64,000 bases of DNA from Ectobius pallidus (GCA_964059195.1 CAXKWD010000009.1:149601890-149665889); one strand, 5' to 3'. Shown: positions 32,345 through 43,855, counted from the first letter of the stretch. Made by a program: numbers and translations. The notes: generated from the letters alone by a model not told the origin.

Positions 32345-32995
32345 AAGTTCATTTGCTTTGCATTTTTTTTCCAAATGTTAGAAGTCAGTGGTGGCCATGC
32401 CCTGGAAGATTTTCTGCTATAACAGGAAAAATTGAATCCATAGAGCAAAAATCTCCTAATAAAAGTTGCTTGTCTATGTTCCCTCTATACACAGGTCAAA
32501 TATTTGGGTGTTATTCATTAACATACTGTATATGGTATGGGTAGAGGAAGTAAAAGGGAGGAATTCTCTTAAAAATGAAATTCCACCATTTTTGTTCCTT
32601 TACTTGTCCCTTAAAGTATTTTAGAAGGCCTACCTGCACCAGATGGGGATGTAGTATGTAGAACACTCTCTTCCTGTAGTTTCAGTCGATACTTCAGTAA
32701 TGACAGAAATTATACAGGGTGTGAAGAAAGGATCAGTGAACAGATAAACGATTTATAATGATGTATTTTGTCAATAAAACAATTAACATGAACACTGGGG
32801 AGCTATGCGATGTAATGACCACACACACAGACACACCGTCCATCTCAAGTTGCTGATTGGCATGATAACAATTACATTCGGCTAGATAATTCCAACCGAA
32901 GAAAAGAAGTACATTTTGATATTCTTTGACCCATTCATAGCTGCATTTATATTATTAATGTAGGCAAATGAAATAGCCAGTGGATTGTAAGATTG
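32345..32995. repeat. Truncated third duplication unit
   Basis: It repeats the MITE right end (to 32,528) and the following flank, including GGTATGGGTAGAGGAAGTAA and the GAACACTGGGGAGCTATGCG region, up to GATTGAAA. There the similarity stops. It has a 47-bp deletion near 32,874 relative to unit 2. Confidence 0.7.
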
Positions 32996-33086
32996 AAAAC
33001 AAATTGAATATATGGTACTCTACAAATGAGCATGTGAGTAAAAACCCTCGCATTTTATGATGAGGCATTACTAAATTGTTCATGTA

Positions 33087-33833
33087 AAATCAACCCTCAA
33101 TATAATGCCACCATCCGTTCTCTAACATTTAGTGGCACAAAGCGAGGGTGGCACTAAAACGAAATTTAATTTTTTAAATAAAAATGGCATAATATAGTGC
33201 TGTATTAATTTACTGTACTTTTTTTAAGAAAGAAAAATTAAATAAAAGGCAAATAGAGAACTTTAGCACAGAATAAAATACTGTACAGTAACTCAATTTA
33301 TTACAGTGTATGTCCAGTGCTACATTAGGTGAAGGAGTTGAAAATCATGTGGGTCCATGTAAGTGATTAACTTTAACTGAGTAACTGTAGTTTAGTGTTT
33401 AACAGCTGAATGGACACTGAACTAAAAGAAGTGAAAGTTTGGAATGTCTCATTGTATGAAGGGCTCTTTCTACCTTCTCCGCCCTCACTTGGGCTGTCTG
33501 TCTGACTTCTTAACGTAGCTTCCTCATTCCACCACACAACATTTACAGTTAGTGGCAGGGGAACACTCACTTCTTAGAAACATAGTACAGTATGTTTCTC
33601 AAATAATCTTCCTAACATTCGCGCCAGTTATAAAAGAATTCTAATACTGAAAAAATCACTGCAAGCTATATTTTGTAAAAAAATGTTGTCTTATATTCAC
33701 TGGGACTAAATGAATTGGCACAGTAACGGGGTTTCTTATGTATTTTGTATGGGAGAAGATCCGTTCACTTGCATTTATTGGCACAGTCCGAGGGTGGCAC
33801 TGTAAAGGGGGGCATTATATCGAGGGTTGACTG
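33087..33833. mobile_element. Tigger/pogo-like MITE, 747 bp
   Basis: The right end read inward is CAGTCAACCCTCGATATAAT and the left end AAATCAACCCTCAATATAAT, each flanked by TA. A second inner pair (GTGGCACNNNGCGAGGGTGGCACT and its mate) supports long, imperfect TIRs. No transposase is visible. A 66-codon minus-strand frame inside (33,373-33,570) has no recognised domain. Confidence 0.65.
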
Positions 33834-33839
33834 TATTTA

Positions 33840-34600
33840 TGCTTTTATGCAATCTTATTCAGCAATGAATTTATACTCAGTAGCAATTAAAAAGGATAAA
33901 AGCAAAGAACATGGTACAAAAAAGATATGTGCCTGGGTACACATCCGTAAAATGTCTAGCCTCCTACTGCATTATATCATCTTTGGTCAATGTGACGTAT
34001 TCGTAAGGTCTCGAAGTAGTTATCATGGCATGAAACATTCTTTAAGCTCAATTAAATCACTAAAATAAAACTCAACACAAGTGATATTGGGCAAGAATAA
34101 AAAGAATTCCATTTTGAGAAAAGCAAAGATTTAATACGAAAAAAAAGGTATGTAATACTGGAAAAATGTGTAATCTTTGATATGAAGTTCTTTGCATTCT
34201 CAAAAGCACCCACGAGATCTCGGGCTTTACGGCATAAATTAAAGTATCACCTGATTTACGATTCTCATTGGCCTATTTTAAATTTTAAGCTATTTTACTG
34301 GCCAAAAGAAGTTGCAGAGTATTTTCGATCAAATAAAAATCCATGCATTCCTGTAAATGTTCTTTTGATTCAGTATTTTTAATCTCACGAAGACAATATA
34401 GTGGAATAAAAAAATGATTAACTTCTTTTATAAGATTTCATTGTGCGCATTCTTTATTTTATGTACTTAGTTAGAGTTTGATTTCTAGAATCGCGACAAT
34501 GTGAACGTGGGAGAAAAAAATTGTGTAAATTTTAACAGCTTTTTGCTTTGGTAGAAATAAAGAAAACATTCAGACATCTTTTTGTTCAAAGAGTACTTTT
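33840..34600. other. Intergenic, no gene recognised
   Basis: Short frames (33,745-34,068 and 34,182-34,382, plus) show no family signature. The first begins inside the MITE. Sequence is otherwise AT-rich. Confidence 0.4.
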
Positions 34601-34609
34601 ATGTTTAAA

Positions 34610-35190
34610 TTGTTTTATTAAATAACACGGCTACCAACGTGTGCGACCTTTATCACCAGATGGACAGATACATTCGTCATTGTTGGACTCATTTCTAACC
34701 TTACACTCAGAAAATATTGAAAGCGATGATTCTAATGCTTAAGTGAGTTTTGAGTAGACAAAAGTAAAGAAATTTATTTCATATGAAGAATTTTTTGATA
34801 GCTTAATGAACAAATGGAAATTATAAATCATAACCATTTTGATTTGTGTCATAAAATTAGGCTTGAATACATACAAAGACAAAATCATGTGAAAGTTGTG
34901 GTTCTGCTTTTCTGTAGACATCAGCAATTGCCCATTTCATTATAAATGATTTTATTAAATAACATGAATGCCAATCTTTTGACTTTGATTACTGTTGGCA
35001 AACCAGATGGACAGATACATTCGTCATTGTTGAACTCTGTTCTAACCTTACACTCAGAAAATATTGAAAGCGTTCAAGTGGTTTCAATGGACAAAGTAAA
35101 GTAAGTTATTTTATATGAAGAATTTTTTGATAGCTTAATAAACAAATGTAAATTATACCCATTTTGATGTGTGTCATAAAATTAGGCCTT
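34610..35190 (+). repeat. Tandem duplication, ~335-bp period
   Basis: The phrases ATGGACAGATACATTCGTCA, ACACTCAGAAAATATTGAAA, GAAGAATTTTTTGATAGCTT and GTGTCATAAAATTAGGC occur in this order twice. The first set starts near 34,660 and the second near 35,005. Copies differ by substitutions and by a deletion in the second. Confidence 0.7.
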
Positions 35191-36180
35191 GAAAAAAACT
35201 CTTTCTCGTTTGATATTTCGTTAGCTTGTCTTAATCTATAGGCCTGTATTAAAATCACTTCCACATGTGACTCTTACTAACAAAACACAATGCCTTATTG
35301 TCAGTTTAAGATGAACCAAACCTTGAAATCTGAAACAGCATCTGAAAGAAATCAGTTCCATTTAATTTTTGTCTTCACTATGGGAGGTCAAATAAAATGT
35401 ATTATCATAGTTAATCCCACGGGAGTTGACGAGTTTATCGATAGATTCGCGACTGCGCAGCAGGAACGAATTTATCTGATGAAACTCGTCAACTTGGGTT
35501 GGATTTATTAAGACTATTCCATGAATAAAAATATAATGGATTATACAAATAATAATTACTTTCGTGCTTTATTGTATGAAAACAAAACTAACAGCTGCGA
35601 GATCACGGCCTACTATGAATCAACCATCCATGCATCGATTCGAGCTACCATAATGTAATCAGAGCTACCAATGGTGCATATAAGACATAGTTAACTTCAT
35701 TCAGGTAAGCTAACAGCAGAACGGAATAAAAGCACATGAACTGGCTTGCACCGGATCAATTTGTGTTTTAATCAATGTACATTTCTATTATTTCAATTTA
35801 CAAACAAGTTATGTTGTATAAAATAATCTGTTTTCGTGCTGCTTAATGGCAGCATGTGTCGTATTAAACACGACACACTGATGCCTTACGTGTCCCTTTA
35901 ACGAGCTGACGATTTTATCAGGTAAAATCCCATCCTCATATTACTAGCAAGTACATTAAGTAAATTAAACGATCGTGATTGGTCTATATCTGAGGAATTG
36001 CTAAACGTTATTGGTCAATATCAAACACGCGGCGTATGAGTGGAATAGTCTACTTAGAATCGTCACACCGAAAGGCCTAAGCTTAGATTCGGATGGAGAA
36101 AAATATTATTACATCCATAAGCTAATCGTTAAACAAATTTATTCGCCCATTTCTCTAAGGGTTGCAGTTATATAAAATAC

Positions 36181-36900
36181 CAGCATGTGCCCGCGGCTTC
36201 GCCCACGATAATTAATTGAAAAATTAAAAATTAAGAGTATAATAATTATTAAAGCATTATATTTTTAACACTTGCACGCGAATCATTCATTAACTAAACC
36301 ATTAATAACTAATGAAACAGCTAAAATTCCGGCTTCAGAGTACATTCCACGATTAGAAAGCGCCGCCTGGGAAAACGATCTCAGATTCGATTATGCAGTT
36401 CCAAAGGAACCTGTGAACACATAATACGTATTGTTTCTCAGCTGTTTGTTGACAGATGAATATGATGTGAATTTTATTTGATAAATTCAGTGTAATTTTC
36501 AGAAATTATATAATTTTTCAAGGGAAGGAATGATTTGTTTGGATTTTTATTGTCCGCGATACTTCCATGATTAAACTATCAATAATATTATAGCTGGTGC
36601 CCGCGGCTTCGCCCGCCATTATTAATTAACTCCAGGATTTTTAAGAAATTTACACTGGCAGTTTATTAAAAATGTTTGTGGTTCAGAGCTATGAAAATTG
36701 TAAGTAAAAATAAAATTAGAATATTTGTTCATTGTGTTCATTTCACTTAGGCCTTATATAATAAAGAAACGGTTTTCCTTCCTAATTTTGTAGTCTTCAT
36801 GAAAGTTTAGACTGCGAGATACGAACATCGCCGAGTAAACCCGATGTCTCACGAAGCGGGCGAGCAAGCACGCTATTTAGGGCCGTTGAATTGTATAAGA
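36181..36900 (+). repeat. CCCGCGGCTTCGCCC-type repeat fragments
   Basis: GTGCCCGCGGCTTCGCCC occurs at about 36,186 and again at about 36,598. Each is followed by an ATTAATTRA-type stretch. Related text lies at 47,205-47,700, and body fragments at 38,550-38,780 and inverted at 49,400-49,510. This family is widespread in insects and is probably retrotransposon-derived. Confidence 0.55.
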
Positions 36901-36958
36901 GTAGAAGTTTTTAGACAAAAGATCTGGTTATATTTAGAAGATTTAGAACAATTATGAG

Positions 36959-37215
36959 ACCGCCAGCGTGGTCTTGTGGTTAGCGTCGCTGATTACGAAT
37001 CCGTCGGCCCGGGTTCGATCCCCGGTACCTCCTCGGATTTTTCTGAGGTAGGGGTGCACTCAGCCTCGTGATTCAAATTAAGGAGCTACTTGATGGAGAA
37101 GTAGCGGCTCCGGTCATGGAAACCACCATTAACGGCCAAACATGCCACCTGTCTATAGGTAGCGGTCGGGTGGTAGGCCTTGTTCCTTCGGGGATGTCGC
37201 GCCATGGAGTTTAGT
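36959..37215 (+). mobile_element. tRNA-derived SINE, family 2, with 15-bp target duplication
   Basis: The head has GTGGTCTTGTGGTTAGCGTC (A box) and GGGTTCGATCCCCGG (B box). The body ends GGAGTTTAGTTTAGTTTAGA. TTAGAACAATTATGA flanks both sides. Units 1 and 2 have the same site uninterrupted (about 18,282 and 28,502), which proves insertion into this copy. Minus-strand fragments of the family are at 58,958-59,002 and 62,268-62,390. Confidence 0.88.
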
Positions 37216-37392
37216 TTAGTTTAGAGTTAGAACAATTATGACGGGTCTAGATATTGTGTAACTATTTTTGAATCAGAGGGCTTTACTGTTCAAAAATGTT
37301 TCTCCGGGTGAAACATGTATGGAACTGATATCTTTCCTGAGCTGTGAAATACAGGGTGGTGGGGGGATTTAGAATGTTCCTCGGTAACGCTG

Positions 37393-37698
37393 TCACATGA
37401 ACACATCCTCGAGCGCTTGTCTCTGATTGGCGCCTCCTTGAGGAAGGGCTTCGTCCTCGAAAGTGACCATCTTCTCCCGAGACCCCGCCGTCTTGGCAGA
37501 GGTCCGGAGCATGGAGGACGGTCGTATGATAGGCGGGGGGATCACCACCATGTCACTCAGGTTGAACTCGCTCACACTCCGGGGCACAAAGTACTCCACT
37601 AGCGGCTCGCCTGAGTCCGACGCCGAACCGCTCAGCCGCTGCGATCGCCTGACTCCGCTCTTGCGCGGGAGACTGTGGTGAAGAGACACTTCGCTCTG
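37393..37698 (-). CDS. Open C-terminal tail of the K2P channel beyond an in-frame TGA
   Basis: After the TGA at 37,699-37,701 the same frame stays open for 101 codons to a second TGA at 37,393. The translated tail is unlike intergenic noise. It is rich in Ser, Pro and basic residues, with RRSQRLSGSASDSGEPLVEY followed by FVPRSVSEFNLS and an acidic patch near the end. GC content and codon use match the upstream coding part and not the AT-rich flank. It may be a readthrough extension, an alternatively spliced tail (AG of the CAG just after the TGA could be an acceptor), or coding sequence cut off by a nonsense change or sequence error. Family-level conservation of EYFVPRSVSEFNLS is a memory-based impression. 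Confidence 0.6.
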   Translation of the reverse strand, partial: QSEVSLHHSLPRKSGVRRSQRLSGSASDSGEPLVEYFVPRSVSEFNLSDMVVIPPPIIRPSSMLRTSAKTAGSREKMVTFEDEALPQGGANQRQALEDVFM

Positions 37699-38465
37699 TC
37701 AGGACGTGGCTGGTGACGTAGACACCACGGCCATGGCCAAACCCTCGCTCAACACTTCCGGGTCCCGCACACCCACACCAAAGTAGTTGCCTGCCTTGCG
37801 CACCAGAATCACCACTTCGTCTTGCACCAAGTTGAAGCACATGGCGATGATCGCCATTCCTATGAGGATGTAGGCAGAGCTGGCGAACACTGACAGCTGC
37901 TCGGCAGAGCTGTGATATTTCAGATGTCCCGGGATCAGATCCCCGAACCCGATGGTGCCCAAGCTGGTGAAACAGAAGTAAGAACCCTCCAGAAAGGTCC
38001 AGTCTTCGAGACGGTTGAAGAGCAGCGCGCCCCCGCAGATGTAGAGCACTACGATGAGCAAACACAGCGATATTGGGACCCTCACCGCCTCCATGCCGCC
38101 CCTGCCCCCCGGATCCAGGGGGGTGGAAGAAGAAGCTAAGCCATCGCCTCCGCAGTCCAGCACTTGATGCATCTTCATGATGGATCCATCAGCCGTGATG
38201 TTGTTGTGCGCTTTGGTGGCTCCGGTGGGAGTGTAGCCAGTGCTCAGGTAGCTGTCTGCGCTGCTCGACATCTTGGTCTTCCCCGCGTTCTTCTTCCTGC
38301 TTCTCCGCATGTTTCCGCACAATCGCCCGTACAGACGCCTGAAGCTCCTCGCTAGGACGTCGCCCACTGTGGACAGGTAGACCAGCATGAGAGGGATGCC
38401 GATCAGAGCGTAGACGATCGTGATGATCTTCCCCCAGGCCGTGCGGGGCGCCACGTTCCCGTAGC
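37699..38465 (-). CDS. K2P potassium channel, 3' exon (second half of P1 to C-terminus)
   Basis: The exon starts at 38,465 after a TTTTGTTCCAG acceptor. With the 48,385 donor it restores Thr-Ile-Gly-Tyr-Gly, the first K+ selectivity filter. Then follow TM2 (IITIVYALIGIPLMLVYLST), a cytosolic loop of ~95 residues with basic and serine-rich parts, TM3 (VPISLCLLIVVLYICGGALL), the second pore with SLGTIGFGDLIPG, and TM4 (AYILIGMAIIAMCFNL). The IGIPLMLVYL and GFGDLIPG blocks are K2P hallmarks. The product is a plasma-membrane background (leak) K+ channel subunit acting as a dimer. The frame stops at TGA 37,699 only ~40 residues after TM4. With the 5' exon it totals 419 residues. Insect paralogues are numerous, so no symbol is given. 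Confidence 0.93.
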
Positions 38466-39431
38466 CTGGAACAAAAGACAGATTCAGCAATTCAGTATCT
38501 GTATAAATAGGTGTAAAACGTAATAAATCTATTAGAGGAGCTTAGTAGGCTTAAAAAAGACCTCAGATTCGAGTTCCCTAGCCCAGAAAACCCCCCTATA
38601 GCGAGTTTCGTCCAAATCATTCAATGTTTTCCTATTTAGTTCTGCATTCATGATCCCCTTCCGTCTACCTATGTAAAAAAAAATCAAATCTCCGCGAGTC
38701 GTAAACAAATGAATCAAGCAGACTGACAAAATAGAAGCGTTCGAAAAATTGATGTGTTATATTGCAAAACTCGGCTTCGGCGATTTTCTTTTTTCCCCGG
38801 TTGCTATGGCAATTATTTTTACAATTGAATACGATCTTGTTAATAGGTGGCATTGGATCTACACGGAAAATATTAGATAGGCTATTTTATGTACAGTTGC
38901 TTAGTTCGTGGCCCTTGTGGACAGTTGAATATTATTTATTGCTCATTGAACGTGTAATTAACATTGGTGTTATGGATACAGGAGGAGGATGGTTTGGACA
39001 ACCCTGGTGGAATTCTTCCGCTCGCTTCGGTGTTTTCATTGCGCCTTGCGGGAGGCCATAAATTATCAAATTACACGTGTTTGTGAAAAATTCGCTAATT
39101 AAGTTTTACTGCATTCTTCTCCTTCTCTTTCAGTGCATGGGAGGCTTTGAAATCACGAGTCACGTAGTCGCCATCCATTTTGTCTAGGGGAGTTTAGTAA
39201 GGACTATTTAACGAATAATATGCAATAGATAATTAATAACATAATACATAAAAATTGGATTAATTAAATCGCACTTTAGCTTTATGGCATACCGTATAAT
39301 CAATGTGGCTTATTTCCGTGAACAAAACACGCAGTTAATAAACATCTGTTTTAAGGCGTCTGTTGATTTTTCAACTGATATTGATTTAAATGAATAAGTT
39401 TTGATTAGGGCTCGAAATTTTAGGTTTTTAT

Positions 39432-39862
39432 AAACTTTTTTCCTCTCTTTCGTAGTTTTACCTCTCCTTTGTAGGGACCTTTATGCGGCCCGCGCCACCC
39501 GGGCCTTACCGGGCCGCGACCTGTCGGTTGAGGAATGGACTATGGATCACAACACAGACAGACATACTTTTTTGATCAGACAAGGACATGGAGGGCCTCC
39601 CCGGATGAGTGATCAGCTCAATGCCGGGGCCACCTCCGAGACAACACGTACACATAGGACGAGACACACCATTCACACACAAACTCACTCCAAACAAGGC
39701 GAGAATGGGATGAAGATGATAATGACGGCCACGGGAACCACAAGGGCATAAAGTTACCAGACATTTGTCTCTCAGGTGAGGAAAAACCCCGGAAAACCCC
39801 CATCTAGGTAACTTGTCCCGACCAGGAATCGAACCCAGGCCAATGCGTGAGAGGAACAGATT
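39432..39862 (-). mobile_element. tRNA-derived SINE, family 1, second copy
   Basis: This is the reverse complement of the family at 25,626-26,060, with B box GGGTTCGATTCC (minus, near 39,835), the body CCGGGTGGCGCGGGCC, and an end of AAAGAGAGGAAAAAAG near 39,432. It lies in the K2P intron in the same orientation as the gene. Confidence 0.8.
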
Positions 39863-40628
39863 TTTTTTTTTTTTTTTATTTCTATATTTTTTTTCTTTTT
39901 TAGCCGATTATTTTTAAATTTAACTACAGTAAAACATATATTAGCCTATATTTATTCATTTTATTTTTATTTAAATTTACATTGCTCTGAACCACAGGAA
40001 AACTTTTGCTTTCTTTCAGAATTAAACCTGTCATTTCCAACTTCACCATAAAATCAACAAAAAATGTGTTATAAGTTAGTTAATGAATTTAGAATACTTT
40101 ACTTTCGGCTGGAGCAAACACTGTGAATAGACTGCAAGTGTAAGCTTCTTTTACTTCTAAAGAAACCGGGGATTTCGATTCATTTGAGATTTCCTTTTCC
40201 GGGTACAAAATGACCCAATGCTATGCTATATTTTTTAACATTAAAGTTCAGTGCAGAATTTAGCATCATGGTTGACCATAATCGCTAGCATTTATCTTTT
40301 GTTTCATCCGCTACACTTCTTCCTGATATTTTATCAGGTGAAATAATGTGTATTCATGTGTTATTCACTGCAGAGTACACGCCATGACCTCTTAAAAATT
40401 ATGCAGTCCGCAGTAGAGGTTTTATTTGAGTTTTACGATGGCAGGTAACATAAAGGTTTGTGAGTGTTGTCTTGTATTTTACATTAGCGAGATTATCTTC
40501 TTTCCCAGCGCACATCCAATGAAATCCTCTTTTCTTGCTTTTTTATCCGCAAGGTTCGAATTTTATCGATAACTTTATGAGCAAAATATCTTGACAAAAT
40601 CCGTACTTCGAATTATTTATTATGACTA

Positions 40629-41098
40629 GGGGGCGGATTTCTATGGCCTAAAAAATTGGATATATGCATGCATTTATAACCTAAAAACATTAAAATATGA
40701 CCAATAACATTTAAAATATGACTTTACCACTTATACATTATGTACGGTATATATTTTTAAGTTTTATTACAATTCATTTTATTAAAATATTATGTTAATT
40801 ATTTAAAATATCTGTAAATTCTCAAAAAAGTATCATTATAATGCAAAATTTACAAAATATGATATGAAACTTCAAAATTTCTTTAATATGCACACAAATA
40901 TGCCGAAAATATGACCTAAATATGCATATTCATACTAAATATGCTACAATAGTTGAACATTTCCTAAATATGCAGTTATATGCACAATAAAAGCCGTTCC
41001 ATTTTCACCAGGATGCTTGGAATCGGGGTTAAATTAATCGGAAACATGAAATAATGCAAAAGGGAAAAATATGACATGTCATACAAATCCGCCCCTTA
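40629..41098. mobile_element. 470-bp MITE with perfect 10-bp target duplication
   Basis: The left end GGGGGCGGATTTCTATG and right end (inverted TAAGGGGCGGATTTGTATG) form short TIRs. ATTATGACTA lies at 40,619-40,628 and again at 41,099-41,108. The interior is AT-rich with repeated AAATATGCA/ATATGAC words. A 9-10-bp duplication is typical of Mutator-like elements; no transposase is present. Confidence 0.75.
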
Positions 41099-41187
41099 AT
41101 TATGACTATTTAACGATTAAGAAGACGGAACAATTGACATCTATTCTTACTCAAATATACTTCATATACTTCTACAAAACGTTAATA

Positions 41188-41395
41188 GGTGGCCAAGATG
41201 CTAACGTCTTGGACTCGCATTCGGGAGGTCCTCGGTTCAAATCCCGTGGCCGGAAAATTTGACATGGTTTTTTAATGGTTTCCCCAGTCGTAAAGGCAAA
41301 TGCTGAATTGAATATTTACATACCATGAATCATCCTCATCATTTCATCCTGTATCATATCCATTTAAATTAATATCACTTGAAATTTACTCCATA
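41188..41395 (+). mobile_element. tRNA-derived SINE, family 3
   Basis: The head is TGGCCAAGATGCTAACGTCT (A-box-like), and the B box GGTTCAAATCC lies at about 41,234. The body has GGTTTCCCCAGTCGTAAAGG and ACCATGAATCATCCTCATCA. It is not a functional tRNA: the cloverleaf is poor and it continues into the SINE body. Confidence 0.6.
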
Positions 41396-41979
41396 AAAAT
41401 ACACCGACAATAGAAACAATTGACAAGCAATAGTTCCATGGCCTACACTACTGTACATAAAAACAAGTGCACGTAGGTGTGGTGAAACAAATCATAAAAT
41501 TATGATAGACACTTGTTGTTGGTTGACATTCCATATTTTCTTATACTGGATTGGTCGCTTAATCATGAGCTAAATAATCAGGTAAATCGTCATCATTGAA
41601 AAAATTGTATGTTATACAATTAAAAAAAAAACATGCCTAATCAGATGTAATACAGTTAGTGCTATTGTCCAGGAGTTTTTATAAATGGTGGTTTGGCTTA
41701 TAACTACCCTTCAGGGGATTGTTTTAAAGGTAAAATGTTCGAAATAAAAGTTTTAGCTTTTAGTATAAGCACTTCTATACTCCCTGGCATCTATACCAAT
41801 CCTTGATTGAGCTGATCTGACTGCAAATAATTCATATGGACCATAGAAATGACGATGAAATCATAGATTCAGGATGAGAAAGAGACCATAGAAAAAGAAA
41901 ACAGAGGTTGTGTTTGCTGAGCGTTTGATAGATGTCTCTAGTATCGCGTGTCTGGAAATTTATTTGCCAATACTCGCAC

Positions 41980-42032
41980 CTGGTCCAGCTTGGAAGCTGT
42001 TCTCTCATCTTTGATAAGCTTGATGAATCTCT
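41980..42032 (-). other. Very tentative 53-nt exon-like segment
   Basis: On the minus strand a segment bounded by GATTGCAG and GTGCGAGT reads RFIKLIKDERTASKLDQ. Unspliced, it runs on as VRVLANKFPDTRY to a stop. It looks protein-like, but no family is recognised, and chance is a real possibility inside this intron. Confidence 0.15.
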
Positions 42033-42194
42033 CTGCAATCCTCAGAGATAAATAGCTTAGATTTATAAATATTATTGGTGAAGTTTGGTTTTAAATAAAG
42101 ACATAATTATTGTCTTTTGCCACCGGACAATTCTACGTAATATCCTCTGTGGCTAGCCATGGAAATCTGTCTCTATGGCATACAATTTTTTCTC

Positions 42195-42725
42195 CGACTA
42201 TTCCACTCATACTCCGCGTGTTTGATATTGACCAATAACGTTTAGCAATTCCTCGGATATAGACCAATCACCAACGTTTATCTTGTAAAATGCGGATGGG
42301 GCCTTACCTGATAAAATCGTCAGCTTGTTACTGGACACGTAAGCATCAATGTGCAGTGATTAATACGTCACATGCTGCCATTAAACAGCACGAAAACAGA
42401 TTATTTTACACAACATAACTTGTTTAGAATTTGAAATAATAGAAATGTACATTGACTAAAAACACAATTTCGATTCGGTGCGAGCCAGTTGGTGTGCTTT
42501 TATTCTGTTCTGCTGTTAGCTTACCTGAATTATGTGAACTACGTCTTATATGCACCATTGGTAGCACTGGTCAGGACATGGTAACTCGAATCGATTCATG
42601 GATGGTTGATTCATAGTAGGCCGTGATCTCGCAGCTGTTAGTTTTGTTTTTATACAACAAAGCACGAAAGTAATTATTATTTGTATAATCCGTTACATTT
42701 TTATTCATGGAGTTTACGGGTTTCT
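42195..42725 (-). repeat. Dispersed ~0.9-kb repeat, copy 4 (inverted, partial)
   Basis: The reverse complement aligns with 35,455-36,065 and with units 1 and 2, from GAGTGGAATAGT-type text at the left edge to CTCCATGAATAAAA near 42,700. Confidence 0.65.
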
Positions 42726-43439
42726 TCAGATAAATTCAAGCATGGCTATCGAAGAAATGTATACTACGTTTATTTTCACACAATTTCTCTCACACTATAC
42801 AAACCCATGGCGGACTGCATAGAAAACAATTCGGATAATGATTAGGCTGATAGTCTTATTTCTTCCTGCAATATACTGTAAACTGATATGAAATTTTATT
42901 GGAGCAAACATGTGACATATACGAGAATATGTGAGAATATGTTGACATATACGTTATGTATATATCACATCCCTGAAGGAAGAATGCACAATTCAAATAA
43001 TAAAATGTGATTAATTTTCTTTGCTCTGAGCATGGCCTACAATACATCTTTCTCACTTCACATTCTGATATAGAACAAGAGGCCGTGAAAGATCGCGTAT
43101 TCAGTTGTTTCAACCTGATGCAAAGCTTTATTCTTCACCAGGCAAGACTGAGTTTCTACAAACAGTGGGTGGCTTATAACTACCCTTCAGAGAATTTTAA
43201 CGAAAAAAATTTTCAAATGAAAGTTTTAGCTCCTAGAATAAGTAACCCATGTGCAAAATTTAAAGAAAATCGTTAGATCCGTTTTCGAGGAAATCGCGAA
43301 AAAGGAAAATTTCTTTTTGTATAGTCCCCTTAAAAATAAGAGAAACTTTTCGTCAATCTTCATGTAACATCTTCAGAAGGTACCTGACCTAAATACAAAA
43401 TTTTGTACATCTAGGTCTTCCAGGTAGTTTTTTCCCTTC

Positions 43440-43640
43440 CGTTCTCCCAGTCAATACTTTTGAGATATGTCTTTCCTCCCCATTTCATCCTCCGTGATTT
43501 AATTACCCTTACTATATCCGGTGAAGAGTACAGGTTATGAAGCTCGTCGTTATGCAGTTTTCATCTCTCGAATATTTTCCTAAGCCCCCTGTTTTCGAAC
43601 ACTCTCAGATTATGTAAGGGGCCATGTCTCACATCCATAC
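43440..43640 (-). pseudogene. Non-LTR RT C-terminal fragment with YGCETW
   Basis: The minus strand contains, in mixed frames, YGCETWPLT, LYSSPDIVRVIKSRRM and RKDISQKY. The same order occurs in plus orientation at 25,538 (first part) and 52,120 (second part), so all three come from one element family. Several stops and frameshifts are present. Confidence 0.6.
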
Positions 43641-43824
43641 GAAAAAAATATTTCAAATAAAAGTTTTAGGTCTTAGTATGAAAATATAAAAACTTGTCCA
43701 CAAAATTGATGGAACCGTTCACGAAAAATATAGTGGCGAAAAAGTAATTTTTCTTCGTGTAAAATTCCAGTGAAAGTAAGAGAAAGTATTCGCCAACCTT
43801 CGCCATCTTCAGAAGATACCTAAC

Positions 43825-43855
<31 letters not shown>

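Larger units (their letters stand above)
35440..37350 (+). repeat. Dispersed ~0.9-kb repeat, copy 3 (old, interrupted)
   Basis: It aligns with 17,530-18,420, but a ~720-bp block with GCCCGCGGCTTCGCCC repeats (36,180-36,900) and a SINE (36,959-37,215) are inserted. More substitutions than units 1 and 2 show that it is older. Confidence 0.65.

Noticed and set aside
33373..33570. 66-codon ORF inside the Tigger-like MITE as a transposase remnant
   Set aside because: No DDE, helix-turn-helix or other transposase motif could be recognised.
37553..38065. 170-codon minus-strand ORF overlapping the K2P 3' exon
   Set aside because: It is a +1 frame of the GC-rich channel coding region and lacks any domain.
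41188..41262. Possible functional tRNA gene
   Set aside because: A and B boxes are present, but the acceptor and anticodon stems do not pair properly and the sequence continues into a SINE body. The same applies to the heads at 25,626, 36,959, 52,316 and 45,990.
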